NCBI GenBank assembly: GCA_947165435.1
Contig: CAMVAI010000005.1
Coordinates: 1-64,000 of the forward strand
Length of the DNA: 64,000 nt
Source of the DNA: an uncultured Prevotella sp.
Lineage (GTDB): Bacteria; Bacteroidota; Bacteroidia; Bacteroidales; Bacteroidaceae
Reading direction: 5' to 3'
Below, in pieces: positions 42,670-52,403 of the stretch (within the stretch, counting starts at the first letter, position 1; each line of letters begins with the position of its first letter). Position numbers and translations under genes: made by a program. The notes beneath the pieces were generated by a model. It had not been told where the DNA came from. It saw only the letters and a list, made by a program, of their open reading frames with translations, and did not search any database.

Positions 42670-44321
42670 ATACCTACCAGCGCATACCGCCCTTTGTGGA
42701 GATTATGGACTCTACGCTGCGCGACGGAGAGCAGACCAACGGGGTCTCGTTTCTGCCGCACGAGAAGCTGGTGATGGCCCGCAAGCTGTTGCACGACTTG
42801 AATGTGGACCGCATAGAGGTGGCCTCGGCGCGTGTCAGCGAGGGCGAGAAGGAAGCCGTTACCATGATTTGCCGTGCGGCAGCCCAGGTGGGCAAGCTCG
42901 ACAGGGTAGAGGTGCTGGGCTTTGTGGATGGGGGCAAGAGCGTCGACTGGATTGTAGCGTGTGGTGGAAAGACCATCAACCTGCTCTGCAAGGGTTCGCT
43001 GAAACACTGTACACACCAGTTGCACAAGACTCCCGAAGAACATATTGCCGATATCCGACGGGAGATAGGCTACGCTCGTGAGCGGGGCTTGAGCGTCAAC
43101 CTCTATTTGGAGGACTGGTCGAATGGTATGAAGGATTCGCCCGAGTATGTCTATCAGGTGATGGATGCCCTGACGGCCATCGACTCGCCTCACTCGCATC
43201 AGCAGAGTTGCGACGCCTCTCAATCACACCTGCAGCTTAATGAATCCCATTGTTCGCAGGGAGCTGCTGGGGAAGGGCCTGCTGTCAGGCGGTTCATGCT
43301 GCCCGACACGCTGGGTGTGATGAATCCCCTGCAAGTCATTGAGTATTTCCGGAAGATGATGAAGCGATACCCCGACGTACACTTCGATTTTCATGCCCAT
43401 AACGATTATGATCTTGCCGTTTCCAACTCGCTGGCTGCCGTGCTGAGCGGAGCCAAGGGACTGCACGTCACCGTGAACGGGCTGGGCGAGCGGTGCGGCA
43501 ATGCACCGCTGGCCTCGGTACAGGCTATCCTGAAGGACCAGTTTCATGCCAAGACCAATATCGTGGAAAGCCAACTGAACGACCTGTCGCGGATGGTGGA
43601 GAGCTTCAGCGGCATCAGCGTGGCACCCAACCAGCCCATCGTGGGCGAGAACGTGTTTACGCAGGTGGCTGGCGTGCATGCTGATGGCGACTCGAAGGAT
43701 AAGCTCTACTATAACGACCTGGTGCCTGAGCGGTTCGGACGCAAACGTGAGTATGCCTTGGGCAAGAACTCCGGTCGCGCCAATATTATGAAGAACCTGG
43801 AGGAGTTAGGCCTTGAGCTGACGGCAGAGCAGACGCGGCGCGTCACACAGCGCATCACCGAACTGGGCGACAAGAAAGAGATAGTGACGCAGGACGACCT
43901 GCCATACATTGTTGCCGACGTGCTGAAACATGACACACAGGGGCAGAAGGTGAAGCTGATCAGCTATGTCGTTTCGACGGCTTATGGTCTGCGCCCTGGT
44001 GCCAATCTGAAGGTAGAAATCAACGGACAGCAGTATGAGGGCAGTGCCGTGGGCGACGGACAGTATGATGCCTTCGTCAAGGCCCTGCGCTATATCTATA
44101 AGAAATACCTCGGGCGCACGTTCCCCGTACTGGCCAACTACTCGGTGTCCATACCGCCTGGCGGGCGCACCGATGCGCTGGTGCAGACGGTTATCTCGTG
44201 GCATTACAACGGGGGAATCCTGCGCACGCGCGGACTGGATGCCGACCAGACTGATGCGGCCATCAAGGCTACGTTTAAGATGCTGAACATTGTCGAGGAT
44301 GAACTGACTGCATCGGAATAA
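42648..44321 (+). CDS. Citramalate/2-isopropylmalate synthase-like protein with an unusual insert
   Basis: A 557-residue LeuA/CimA paralogue. The HMGL barrel has FVEIMDSTLRDGEQTNGVSF, HFDFHAHNDYDLAVSNSLAA, and VNGLGERCGNAPLASVQAIL. The C-terminal LeuA_dimer domain includes YEGSAVGDGQYDAFVKALRY. Its place between leuD and leuB suggests either (R)-citramalate synthesis feeding isoleucine or a second isopropylmalate synthase; sequence alone does not decide. Residues ~179-213 are a Ser/His/Gln/Cys-rich, low-complexity insert (HSHQQSCDASQSHLQLNES and following) between the barrel strands that normally join directly to RRFMLPDTLGV. Confidence 0.85.
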   Translation: MGTSQQVNTYQRIPPFVEIMDSTLRDGEQTNGVSFLPHEKLVMARKLLHDLNVDRIEVASARVSEGEKEAVTMICRAAAQVGKLDRVEVLGFVDGGKSVDWIVACGGKTINLLCKGSLKHCTHQLHKTPEEHIADIRREIGYARERGLSVNLYLEDWSNGMKDSPEYVYQVMDALTAIDSPHSHQQSCDASQSHLQLNESHCSQGAAGEGPAVRRFMLPDTLGVMNPLQVIEYFRKMMKRYPDVHFDFHAHNDYDLAVSNSLAAVLSGAKGLHVTVNGLGERCGNAPLASVQAILKDQFHAKTNIVESQLNDLSRMVESFSGISVAPNQPIVGENVFTQVAGVHADGDSKDKLYYNDLVPERFGRKREYALGKNSGRANIMKNLEELGLELTAEQTRRVTQRITELGDKKEIVTQDDLPYIVADVLKHDTQGQKVKLISYVVSTAYGLRPGANLKVEINGQQYEGSAVGDGQYDAFVKALRYIYKKYLGRTFPVLANYSVSIPPGGRTDALVQTVISWHYNGGILRTRGLDADQTDAAIKATFKMLNIVEDELTASE

Positions 44322-44430
44322 CGAAACATCGGAATAACGAAATATCGGAATATCGGAATAACGGAATAACGAAATAGCGAAACATCTGAATAACGAAACA
44401 TCGAAACATCGGAATAACGTAACAACGAAA
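44314..44430 (+). repeat. Octanucleotide array between the citramalate-synthase-like gene and leuB
   Basis: About fourteen 8-nt units (CGGAATAA, CGAAACAT, CGAAATAT, CGGAATAT, CTGAATAA, CGTAACAA) begin inside the last codons of the upstream gene, whose TAA stop is part of the first CGGAATAA unit, and end 3-4 nt before the leuB ATG. Same unit family as the arrays around the ThiE-like gene. Confidence 0.93.
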
Positions 44431-44433
44431 ATT

Positions 44434-45495
44434 ATGAAACTGAAGATTGCCGTTCTTTCGGGCGACGGAATAGGTCCCGAGATCATGAAGCAGGGCGTTG
44501 CCGTGCTTGACGCCATTGCCAAGAAGTGTAACCATACTTTCGAGTACGAGGAAGCTCTGGTGGGAGCCACAGCCATCGATGCCGTGGGCGACCCCTATCC
44601 GGAGGCAACCCACGATGTCTGCATGCGTGCCGATGCCGTGCTTTTTGCCGCCGTGGGCGACCTGAAGTACGACAACAATCCTACGGCAAAGGTACGCCCG
44701 GAGCAGGGCTTGCTGGCTATGCGCAAGAAGCTGGGCCTTTTTGCCAATGTGCGCCCTGTGGCCACCTTCGACTGTCTGCTGCATAAGTCGCCGCTGAAAG
44801 ACGAGCTGCTGCGTGGTGCCGACTTCGTGGTCATTCGCGAACTCACGGGCGGCATGTACTTTGGCGAGAAATATCAGGACAACGACAAGGCATACGATAC
44901 CGACATCTATACGCGTCCGGAGATAGAGCGCATACTGAAGGTGGCCTTCGAAATGGCGATGACCCGCAAGAAGCATCTCACCGTTGTAGATAAGGCCAAC
45001 GTGCTGGCATCCTCACGGCTATGGCGCCAGATTGCCAAAGAGATGGAGCCGCAGTATCCTGAGGTGACCACTGACTATATGTTTATCGACAACGCTTCTA
45101 TGCGTGTACTTACCGAGCCAACCTTCTTCGACGTGGTGGTGACGGAGAATACCTTTGGCGACATACTGACTGACGAGACCTCGTGCATCACCGGTTCGAT
45201 GGGGCTGCAGCCCTCCAGCTCGTTGGGTGAGCATACGCCGCTCTTCGAACCCGTTCACGGCTCGTGGCCGCAGGCGAAGGGCCAGAACCTGGCCAACCCG
45301 TTGGCACAGATTCTGTCGGCAGCAATGTTGCTGGAGCACTTCGGACTGACCGCCGAGGGCAAGCTGATTCGTGAGGCCGTCAATGCCTCGCTCGATGCCA
45401 ATGTCCGCACACCAGAGATTCAGGTCGAGGGTGGAGCGAAATATGGTACGAAGGAAGTCGGCGCATGGATAGTAGATTATATCGAAAAGGCATGA
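44434..45495 (+). CDS. leuB: 3-isopropylmalate dehydrogenase
   Basis: A 353-residue NAD-dependent decarboxylating dehydrogenase, third step of leucine synthesis. Family blocks are [74 protein letters not shown] and [20 protein letters not shown]. The stop overlaps the next ORF's ATG by 4 bp. An 8-nt repeat array fills the 112-bp spacer upstream. Confidence 0.96.
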   Translation: MKLKIAVLSGDGIGPEIMKQGVAVLDAIAKKCNHTFEYEEALVGATAIDAVGDPYPEATHDVCMRADAVLFAAVGDLKYDNNPTAKVRPEQGLLAMRKKLGLFANVRPVATFDCLLHKSPLKDELLRGADFVVIRELTGGMYFGEKYQDNDKAYDTDIYTRPEIERILKVAFEMAMTRKKHLTVVDKANVLASSRLWRQIAKEMEPQYPEVTTDYMFIDNASMRVLTEPTFFDVVVTENTFGDILTDETSCITGSMGLQPSSSLGEHTPLFEPVHGSWPQAKGQNLANPLAQILSAAMLLEHFGLTAEGKLIREAVNASLDANVRTPEIQVEGGAKYGTKEVGAWIVDYIEKA

Positions 45496-46271
45496 CTGTG
45501 GTCTCGCGTTGGGTGATGGCTGCTGCTTGTTGGCTGTTTGCTGTATCTGCTTATTCGCATACAGCTAACCACCACCAGGTAACACCTATTGCCCAACAGC
45601 AAGTCACCAGCCAGCAGGCTTCTCCTAATGCCCGGCAGCAAGCCACTCTCTCGCAACAGGCTTCGCCCAATTGGCGCGACTCCTTGAAGGTGCTCAACCG
45701 CTTGATAGCCACTACGGTCTGGTCTTCCGACCTTCATCTGCGCAAGGCTGCCGTCAATATCGAGTTGAATCAATGGGAGTATGCTATTGAAGAGTACAGC
45801 CAGGTGTTGCAGCATGAGCCGAAGAATATTGCGGCACTCTTCTACAGGGCATACGCCAACAGCCATCTGCGCCGCTACGACTTGTCGCGTCGTGATTATG
45901 AAGACGTGTTGCGGCAGGTGCCCGGCAATATGGAGGCCCGCTTGGGACTGGCCTATGTGCTGCAGCAGTCGAAGCATCATGTGGAAGCCCTCGACCAGCT
46001 GAACCAGACGGTGGATGCCCATCCTGACTCTGCTGTGGCTTACGCGGCGCGGGCATCGTTGGAGCGTGAACTAAAGCAATATGACGCCGCCCTCTACGAC
46101 TGGGACGAGGCCATCAGCCGAAAGCCGCTCAACGTCGATTATGTGGTGTCGAAGGTGGAAATCCTGCTGGCACTCTATCGGCAGGAAGAGGCTCGTAAGG
46201 TGCTCGACGCTGCTGTCAGTCGCGGTATCTCAAGGGGCTTGTTGCGCGAGTGGTATCGGAAGTGCCGCTAA
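45492..46271 (+). CDS. Secreted TPR-repeat protein
   Basis: A 259-residue exported protein with signal region [20 protein letters not shown]. It continues with a Gln/Ala/Thr-rich stretch with internal repeats ([20 protein letters not shown], then QASPN; about 30-60). At least four tetratricopeptide repeats follow from about 80 to 245 (for example [60 protein letters not shown]). ATG 45492 overlaps the leuB stop by 4 bp, so it is translated with the leucine operon though its role there is unknown. A weak hairpin (CGGAA 46283 with TTCCG 46299, then TTTT) may end transcription. Confidence 0.78.
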   Translation: MTVVSRWVMAAACWLFAVSAYSHTANHHQVTPIAQQQVTSQQASPNARQQATLSQQASPNWRDSLKVLNRLIATTVWSSDLHLRKAAVNIELNQWEYAIEEYSQVLQHEPKNIAALFYRAYANSHLRRYDLSRRDYEDVLRQVPGNMEARLGLAYVLQQSKHHVEALDQLNQTVDAHPDSAVAYAARASLERELKQYDAALYDWDEAISRKPLNVDYVVSKVEILLALYRQEEARKVLDAAVSRGISRGLLREWYRKCR

Positions 46272-46360
46272 GCCAGTATTTCCGGAATAGGCTGTTCCGT
46301 TTTCTCATTCTGCTGTAGGGCGTTTAGTTTGTCTAATGCCGCATGGCTCATCAGAGGCAG

Positions 46361-47167
46361 CTAAACCTTTAGCCGGATATAGGCGCGGTCATCAAAAGAA
46401 AGATTGTCGGGATGGAAAGCCTTTGTGGCTTGAAACTCCCCTACGTTCAGCGGGTCTGTGGCACGTTGGTGCTGCAGGGCCGCTTCGCTTTCTGCGAGGG
46501 TGGGGCAGAGCTGCGGGTAGCCGTCGGAGGCCAGCACAATTTCCCAAGGGTGAAAGTCGAGCGGTATGACGCGCACGTGTTGGCGCGGAATATTGAAGCC
46601 GTCAATAACCGAGTAGCTGACATTCTGTTCGCGCATCGTCTCTATCATGCGTGGAATGATGGTAGGTCGGGCTATGTCGTTGCGGCACAGCTCGTCGGGT
46701 GTCATCCCCTCGGCCAACAGCCTTCTTACCTCACGGGCACGCATAGCAGCCAGTTCGGCTTCGTAGGGTTTGGGATTGTCGTAATAGCTGCTGCCTACAA
46801 GGCATTGGCAGTTGCCTACCATCCACACCTCCCTGCAGACGCGGCTGAAGATGACGGCAGAGCACGTCAGACGGTCTTCTGGGTGCTCGGCCAGCCGGTT
46901 CATCATCGATTTCTTGTAGTGCTTGCGTATGTAGGCTGTCACGCCTCGCAGAAAAGCCTCGCATGTCGTGTTCTTGGGCATGCGGCGTATATAGCGTTCC
47001 GTCAGCTGCATAGCATATCGTCCGTTCGATCGGAACATGCTGTGGCGATATTGGCTCTTCGAGGTGCTGCCGTCGATGACAGCCACAAAGTCGTCAGTGA
47101 CGACGATGCCGTCCTCGCTTTTCTTCGCGGGGTTCTTCGCTACGAGGTTGCTTTCTATGATTTCCAT
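46361..47167 (-). CDS. PP2C-like phosphatase-fold protein
   Basis: A 268-residue cytoplasmic protein. The opening SEDGIVVTDDFVAVIDGSTS, followed by KSQYRH, is a PP2C-like metal-binding strand (DGSTSK), with SAVIFSRVCREVWMVGNCQC and VLASDGYPQLCPTLAESEAA as later PP2C-type blocks. It may be a serine/threonine phosphatase or an inactive relative. The start is uncertain: ATG 47167 is preferred; upstream in-frame ATGs (to 47242) lie in the repeat (MKREAMEVIK) that also forms the tail of the YgiQ gene. Even from 47167 it overlaps that gene's end by 74 bp. Confidence 0.68.
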   Translation of the reverse strand: MEIIESNLVAKNPAKKSEDGIVVTDDFVAVIDGSTSKSQYRHSMFRSNGRYAMQLTERYIRRMPKNTTCEAFLRGVTAYIRKHYKKSMMNRLAEHPEDRLTCSAVIFSRVCREVWMVGNCQCLVGSSYYDNPKPYEAELAAMRAREVRRLLAEGMTPDELCRNDIARPTIIPRMIETMREQNVSYSVIDGFNIPRQHVRVIPLDFHPWEIVLASDGYPQLCPTLAESEAALQHQRATDPLNVGEFQATKAFHPDNLSFDDRAYIRLKV

Positions 47168-49016
47168 GCTCTTCTTTGTCCTTATGATTTCCATAGCCTC
47201 CCTTTTCATTGCCTTTATGACTTCCATAGCCTCCCTTTTCATTGCCTTTGTACCAGAAGAAGTAGTCGCGCTGGGCCAGTTTCTCCTTTTGCGTATGTGC
47301 CGTATAGACGGGTTCCAGCGTGTAGGGGTCGTAGCCCGTGTAGAACATCTCTGTTGATACGGTCATAGGAGTGGGGGTGAAGTCCTGCACCTGTTCCAGC
47401 CGGTAGCCCATCTTGCGCGTCAGTGCAGCCAGCTGGGCCATGTCTGCCTCTGTGCATCCGGGGTGGCTGGAGATGAAGTAGGGTATGATTTGCTGTTTCA
47501 GCCCCTCCTCCTGGTTGATGCGGTCGAAGATGCGCTTGAAGTCGTAGAACTGCTGGAACGACGGCTTGCGCATCAGCTTCAGCACGTGGTCGCTGGTGTG
47601 CTCTGGGGCTACCTTCAGCCGTCCGCTCACGTGGTGTGTTATCAGTTCGCGGGTGTATTCCCTGGCGGCCTGGTTGCAGTGCTCGTCATTGCTGCGGTGC
47701 AGCAGCAGGTCGTAGCGCACGCCGCTGCCTATAAAGCTTTTCTTCACCCCCGGCAGCGCATCGACGGCGCGGTATATCTCCAAAAGCTTCGAGTGGTCTG
47801 TGTCCAGGTTGGGGCATATCTGCGGATGTATGCAACTGGGGCGCTTGCACTTCTCGCAACTGTTGCGGTTGCGGCCGTGCATGCCGTACATGTTGGCAGA
47901 AGGGCCGCCGAGGTCGGAGAGATAACCCTTGAAGTCGTCCATCTGGCACACCTGCCTGACCTCCTTGAGAATGCTTTCCTTCGAGCGGCAGCTGATGAAT
48001 TTTCCCTGATGGGCCGAGATGGTGCAGAAGGCGCAGCCTCCGAAGCATCCACGGTGGATGTTGACGGAGAACTTGATCATTTCATAGGCCGGTATGCGCT
48101 TGCCCTTGTATTTGGGGTGAGGCAACCGCGTGTAAGGCAGGTCGAACGAAGCATCGAGTTCTGCAGTGGTCATCGGGGGATAGGGAGGATTAACGATGAC
48201 GAATCGGGAGGAAGAAGCATCGGCAGAGACGGCGAGGGGCTGTACAATGCGGTGGGCATGCATCATGTTCGACTGCTCCTCGATATATCGGAAGTTCTCG
48301 GCCTGCGTACGCTTGTTGTTCAGGCATTCCTCATGGCTGTGCAGCACGATGTCGCCCGGCAGCGGGTCGTAGTGGTCGGTGAGGTAGGCGGTCTGAGGGA
48401 TGTCGGTGAGGCCCGGTGTAGAAACGCCGGGAACGGGGGCGTGGGCGGCGAGGCGGCGGGCTATTTCGAGGATGGGCTTTTCGCCCATACCATAGACGAG
48501 CATGTCGGCCGGGGCATCGCAGAGGATGCTGGGGCGCAGACGGTCTTGCCAGTAGTCGTAATGGGTGAGTCGGCGCAGCGAGGCCTCAATGCCTCCGAGC
48601 ACGATGGGCACGTCCGGGTATAGCTTGCGGAGAATCTGTGAATAGACGATGGTGGGATATTCCGGTCGCAGGTCGTGCCGTCCGTCGGGGCTGTAGGCAT
48701 CTTCCGAGCGTAGGCGCCGGTTGGCGGTATATTTGTTCACCATCGAGTCCATGCAGCCCGGTGCGATGCCGAAGAAGAGCCGCGGTCGTCCTAACTTGCG
48801 GAAGTCGCGGAAGTCGCCGTGCCAGTCGGGCTGTGGCACGATGGCTACGCGATAGCCTGCTGCTTCGAGTGTCCGTCCGATGACGGCAGCTCCGAACGAG
48901 GGGTGGTCTATGTATGCGTCAGCCGCGAAGAGGATGACATCCACCTCTTCCCAGCCTCGCAGTTCCAGTTCTTTCTTCGTTGTCGGAAGGAAATCCGTCA
49001 ACCTGTATGCTGCCAT
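47094..49016 (-). CDS. YgiQ-family radical SAM protein
   Basis: A 640-residue radical SAM protein. An N-terminal B12-binding-like region (VDVILFAADAYIDHPSFGAA, AIVPQPDWHGDFRDF) is followed by GGIEASLRRLTHYDYWQDRL. The SAM 4Fe-4S motif CFGGCAFC (Cx3Cx2C) lies within NIHRGCFGGCAFCTISAHQG. Later come CEKCKRPSCIHPQICPNLDT and IPYFISSHPGCTEADMAQLA. YgiQ proteins are widespread but without a firmly assigned reaction. The family end is near AQRDYFFWYKGN; the last ~50 residues are charged repeats (KGNEKGGYGSH, KGNEKGGYGNH) encoded by a 33-bp duplication. Confidence 0.88.
   Translation of the reverse strand: MAAYRLTDFLPTTKKELELRGWEEVDVILFAADAYIDHPSFGAAVIGRTLEAAGYRVAIVPQPDWHGDFRDFRKLGRPRLFFGIAPGCMDSMVNKYTANRRLRSEDAYSPDGRHDLRPEYPTIVYSQILRKLYPDVPIVLGGIEASLRRLTHYDYWQDRLRPSILCDAPADMLVYGMGEKPILEIARRLAAHAPVPGVSTPGLTDIPQTAYLTDHYDPLPGDIVLHSHEECLNNKRTQAENFRYIEEQSNMMHAHRIVQPLAVSADASSSRFVIVNPPYPPMTTAELDASFDLPYTRLPHPKYKGKRIPAYEMIKFSVNIHRGCFGGCAFCTISAHQGKFISCRSKESILKEVRQVCQMDDFKGYLSDLGGPSANMYGMHGRNRNSCEKCKRPSCIHPQICPNLDTDHSKLLEIYRAVDALPGVKKSFIGSGVRYDLLLHRSNDEHCNQAAREYTRELITHHVSGRLKVAPEHTSDHVLKLMRKPSFQQFYDFKRIFDRINQEEGLKQQIIPYFISSHPGCTEADMAQLAALTRKMGYRLEQVQDFTPTPMTVSTEMFYTGYDPYTLEPVYTAHTQKEKLAQRDYFFWYKGNEKGGYGSHKGNEKGGYGNHKDKEEHGNHRKQPRSEEPREEKRGRHRRH
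47170..47260 (-). repeat. 33-bp duplication in the YgiQ C-terminal tail
   Basis: GCCTCCCTTTTCATTGCCTT and its neighbours are repeated 33 bp apart on the plus strand (47188-47250 region). On the minus strand this gives KGNEKGGYG twice in YgiQ and MKREAME twice in the overlapping frame that runs into the PP2C-like gene. Confidence 0.85.
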
Positions 49017-49036
49017 TCTTTCCTCTTTGCCGTGAA

Positions 49037-49384
49037 TTAATTAAACGGTGTTCCCTGGAAAGCCCGTTTGGTCATACCGAGATTGGTGTTGGCGCGGTTC
49101 TTCCAGTTGATGAACAAGATGACGAGCTGCTGCAGTCCGTAGGCCTTCATGTTAGCATGATAAATCACGTCAAGGCAGAGGTCGAGCAGCCGCTTGTCTT
49201 TTCCTGCCTCCGATTCGAGAATGGAGCGGATGTTCAGTTTCAGTTTCTCCAGCACCTGTTCGTCCACGTAGCCGTTGGAGTCTATCAGGTCTCTGAAGAG
49301 CTGATAGTCGTCGATGGTCTGCAGGTGTTCTTCGCTAATTTCGATGCTGCGTGTGCCCGTAGCGTTAGATTGAATTCTGTACAT
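49037..49384 (-). CDS. Conserved-looking small protein of unknown function
   Basis: A 115-residue soluble, mostly helical protein (IEISEEHLQTIDDYQLFRDL, EKLKLNIRSILESEAGKDKR, LLDLCLDVIYHANMKAYGLQ). No signal peptide, transmembrane helix or recognisable motif. It precedes the YgiQ gene by 20 bp on the same strand and may be co-transcribed. Codon use resembles its neighbours. I do not recognise a family. Confidence 0.65.
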   Translation of the reverse strand: MYRIQSNATGTRSIEISEEHLQTIDDYQLFRDLIDSNGYVDEQVLEKLKLNIRSILESEAGKDKRLLDLCLDVIYHANMKAYGLQQLVILFINWKNRANTNLGMTKRAFQGTPFN

Positions 49385-49496
49385 AATGATACTTTTTTAG
49401 GTTAGTAAATAGGTGTGGTTAGATATTCTCTTCTTTTTTTGACTGTCATGATAGTGTGTGTTTTCTGCTTCAGACTGTTCCATGTTCATTAGACGT

Positions 49497-52394
49497 TTAT
49501 TTCAGCAAATAGTTTAATATACCTTTCATCATATCGCAGCGTTTTTTCTTCCCCTTGATACACTCGAAGGGTACGCCCATGACGAACAGACGGTAGTCGT
49601 TGCCCTTGTAGGCTACGGCAGCACCATATCCGTCGGCATATTGCATGGCGGTATAGGCTGGTTTCACTGGCTGCAGGATGTCGGCAGCTGTGGCGGCATA
49701 GTGCTCCTCGTTCAGCGTGTTCCAGTATGGCATGGTGGTGCCCAGCCCTCTCAGCATGCCGTCGGGAATGGTGTCGCGCCCTGCATACCGGCATTTCATC
49801 ACGCTGGCCATGAACTGCCGCTCGGCATCGGTGGTCATGTCGCTGCCCGTATAAGCACCGCTCACTAAGAGACGGCCGCCCTGTGCTGTGTAGCTCTGCA
49901 GCACGTGCTGCATCGACGGGTCGAACGTCTTGTAGTATTGCAGACTGTGTCCGTCGTTGCGCTCCATACCCAGCAGCAGGTCGATGGCGGCATATTGGTT
50001 TGTCTTCAGCTTGGCCGTCTCCAACGCCTCGCTCGAACAGCTGGCGATGTTGTATTCCTGTGCGGCGGCAATGGCCTCGGCGTGTGTCTTCACATAGTTC
50101 ATGTCGTTGCCGGCTATGAGCATGCCTGCCAGTTCGTCGCCGCTATATCCCAGTCCGCCGCCCTCGATGCCCATCTGTGTGCGGTCGAAGTTCTGCTGTC
50201 GTCCCGACCATCCGTAGGTGGGCCCGTAGGTGATGCCCGGGTCTTCATCGATGTCGAATCCCTGTTCGGCGGGCGTGTTGCGTATGGCTGGCGACGAGAG
50301 CCGGTGGAATCCGTTGACGACGAGCACTGTCTTCTCAGCCCCCGGGTTGTAGTATGCCGACAGCACCTCGGTGGTGAAGCTCTGTCCGCCGCGATTGACC
50401 GCTGCCACCTTGAAGTGGTAGAGCAGCCCCGGCTCCATCTGTACGTCGTGCGAGGCTTTTGAGCGCACGTATGTGCCGTTGTCAAAATCGGCATCGCCCA
50501 CCGCCGTATAGACGATGTATCCCGTAGGTTTGGCAGTAGGCTCCTGCGGGTCGTCAACGGCCTGCCAACTGAGGTGTGCCGTACCTTTATCCTTCAGCTC
50601 TACGCAGAAGTTGTCGGGAGCCAGCGGGGCCACAATGAACGGCTTGCCGTGCTGGTCGTTGATATATCGCAGGATGGTCTTGTAGATGGATCGTGCCAGC
50701 GTGAAGCGGAAGTTGGGGTCCTGTCCGTAGCGCATGTCGGGGAAGTTCTGGTGCGACATCGTTTCGAGTATCGCGCTGGGCACTTCGGGCAGTCGGGTCT
50801 CAGAATAGTTGCGGTCGAACAGCTCGCGGCGGTTCCACTGTCCGTATTTGTATTTCAGGTCGAGCACCTCGTTGCTTAGCAGGGCGTCGGCCAGGTCGCG
50901 TGAAGCCATTCTGGATATGCCGGCATTCAGCTTGCCGTCGTTGAACCCTGTAGTGCAGATGGACAGCGAACCTATCAGTCCTGCGCCGTCTTTGGCGTAG
51001 CCTGCATCGCTGTGTATGGCCACCGACAGTTCGAAGGGCACTTTGCGGCCCTCTACCGTAGGCATGTAGCACGACCCGCCGCCCAGCAGGTTGACGGTGT
51101 GCGACCGTGCGTTGATGTCGTCGGCATAGTCGTCCTGTCCGGCCTTGCTGCTGTACACCTCGTAGGGCATGCCGGCCCATTGTGCCGAGTAGCGTGCGCC
51201 CTCCAGGGCCCTGGGCATTCCGCTGATTTCGCCGAATCGCTCGATGTTGCCCATGCCGCCTCCGAAGCGTACGGCATCGGTGGTCACCACACCGTTCTGG
51301 TCGCTCTGGTTCGACACGGTGACGCGGTTGAACTCGCTGTAGCCGGCATCGAAGTCGAACGTGCCCAGATAGACCCATGTGCTGCCGCCCATCTGCTGGT
51401 TTACGTGGAACTGTGTCCTTTCGCCCTTATGCCACACGGTGTAGAGGGCGTTGCTGATGCTGTTGGGCAGCGTCTGGTAGCTCACATAGACGGCATAGCG
51501 CCCGGCCTTGGGGAAGTCGGGCTGGTAGGTGGCCATCGAGTATCGCGACTTGCTGCCGGTGGTCTTGGCCATGCGTGCCGTACCAGCCAGGAAAGGGTTC
51601 TCGCCGTCCTGATAGGTGCCCGTGTGCCAGGCAAACCCCATCTGGGGCGTAGTTTGCCACTTGCCGTGAGCCGTCACCTCGATGTAGTTGCGCTTCGAGC
51701 CGTCGTTATCTACTACGACTTCTGCCTTCTGCCAGTCGCGCTCGCGGGGGGTGAACACCACGGCACCGGCATTTTCGAGCATGGGTATGAGATAGGGCAC
51801 GACGATGGTCTGTGTGAACAGGTCCTCGGTGGTGCCGAAGAGCTTGGGGCGTTGCCATCGCCAGTAGCCGCGCTTCTGGTCGTAGTATCGGCCGTGGCTG
51901 GCCCAGAGGGCTATGTGGCGGTTCTGCAGTCCGTGGGTGTATTTGGTTGGTGCTGAGATATTCTTCACCCACGGCTCGCCGTCGTAGTCGATGTCTCCCC
52001 ACAGTCGCGACTTGTCGGCATTGCGTGACAGCCGGTTGGGTATCAGTTCGTCGATGGTCATACCGTTGGTAATCACTGTCACCTCATATTTCCGGTATGC
52101 TTTGGGCAGCTCGCCCTTGATTTTCTTGTAGATGTGCTCTGTGATTTCAGGTGTGAACTCCTGCGCGGCAAAGAACTCGTCGGCGGTGATGGTCAGCGTC
52201 TTTGCCTCGTTGTCCAGCTGGTATTCCAGCATGCGTGGAGCCTGCGTGAGACGGGTTCCTTTGGGCTTGTATTTGGCGAAATATTCCTTTAGGTTCTCCA
52301 CCATCTTGGCTTCGTCCTTAGCCGTTTGCGCGGTGGCTGTAGCGGCGGAAGCAGCCAAGAGTAGGGATAGCAAAAGTAGTTTAGTCTGTCTCAT
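49497..52394 (-). CDS. Large secreted amidase/golvesin-like (xanthan-lyase-type) protein
   Basis: A 965-residue exported protein with signal peptide MRQTKLLLLSLLLAASAATA. A helical N-terminus is followed by an amidase-like region (HIALWASHGRYYDQKRGYWR, TIVVPYLIPMLENAGAVVFT) into which a golvesin/xanthan-lyase C-terminal-like beta module is inserted (about 265-385; RYAVYVSYQTLPNSISNALY, WVYLGTFDFDAGYSEFN). The amidase part resumes with VAIHSDAGYAKDGAGL and SHQNFPDMRYGQDPNFRF, typical of zinc amidase-3 folds. A fibronectin-III domain (about 610-700) and a C-terminal glutamine-amidotransferase-like region (KTVLVVNGFHRLSSP, LLVSGAYTGSDM) follow. A cell-wall or glycan-surface role is likely; the substrate is unknown. 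Confidence 0.78.
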   Translation of the reverse strand: MRQTKLLLLSLLLAASAATATAQTAKDEAKMVENLKEYFAKYKPKGTRLTQAPRMLEYQLDNEAKTLTITADEFFAAQEFTPEITEHIYKKIKGELPKAYRKYEVTVITNGMTIDELIPNRLSRNADKSRLWGDIDYDGEPWVKNISAPTKYTHGLQNRHIALWASHGRYYDQKRGYWRWQRPKLFGTTEDLFTQTIVVPYLIPMLENAGAVVFTPRERDWQKAEVVVDNDGSKRNYIEVTAHGKWQTTPQMGFAWHTGTYQDGENPFLAGTARMAKTTGSKSRYSMATYQPDFPKAGRYAVYVSYQTLPNSISNALYTVWHKGERTQFHVNQQMGGSTWVYLGTFDFDAGYSEFNRVTVSNQSDQNGVVTTDAVRFGGGMGNIERFGEISGMPRALEGARYSAQWAGMPYEVYSSKAGQDDYADDINARSHTVNLLGGGSCYMPTVEGRKVPFELSVAIHSDAGYAKDGAGLIGSLSICTTGFNDGKLNAGISRMASRDLADALLSNEVLDLKYKYGQWNRRELFDRNYSETRLPEVPSAILETMSHQNFPDMRYGQDPNFRFTLARSIYKTILRYINDQHGKPFIVAPLAPDNFCVELKDKGTAHLSWQAVDDPQEPTAKPTGYIVYTAVGDADFDNGTYVRSKASHDVQMEPGLLYHFKVAAVNRGGQSFTTEVLSAYYNPGAEKTVLVVNGFHRLSSPAIRNTPAEQGFDIDEDPGITYGPTYGWSGRQQNFDRTQMGIEGGGLGYSGDELAGMLIAGNDMNYVKTHAEAIAAAQEYNIASCSSEALETAKLKTNQYAAIDLLLGMERNDGHSLQYYKTFDPSMQHVLQSYTAQGGRLLVSGAYTGSDMTTDAERQFMASVMKCRYAGRDTIPDGMLRGLGTTMPYWNTLNEEHYAATAADILQPVKPAYTAMQYADGYGAAVAYKGNDYRLFVMGVPFECIKGKKKRCDMMKGILNYLLK

Positions 52395-52403
52395 TATTCT
52401 TTC

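Noticed and set aside
47463..48623. 386-residue plus-strand ORF opposite YgiQ
   Set aside because: Antisense shadow caused by high GC; no recognisable domain.
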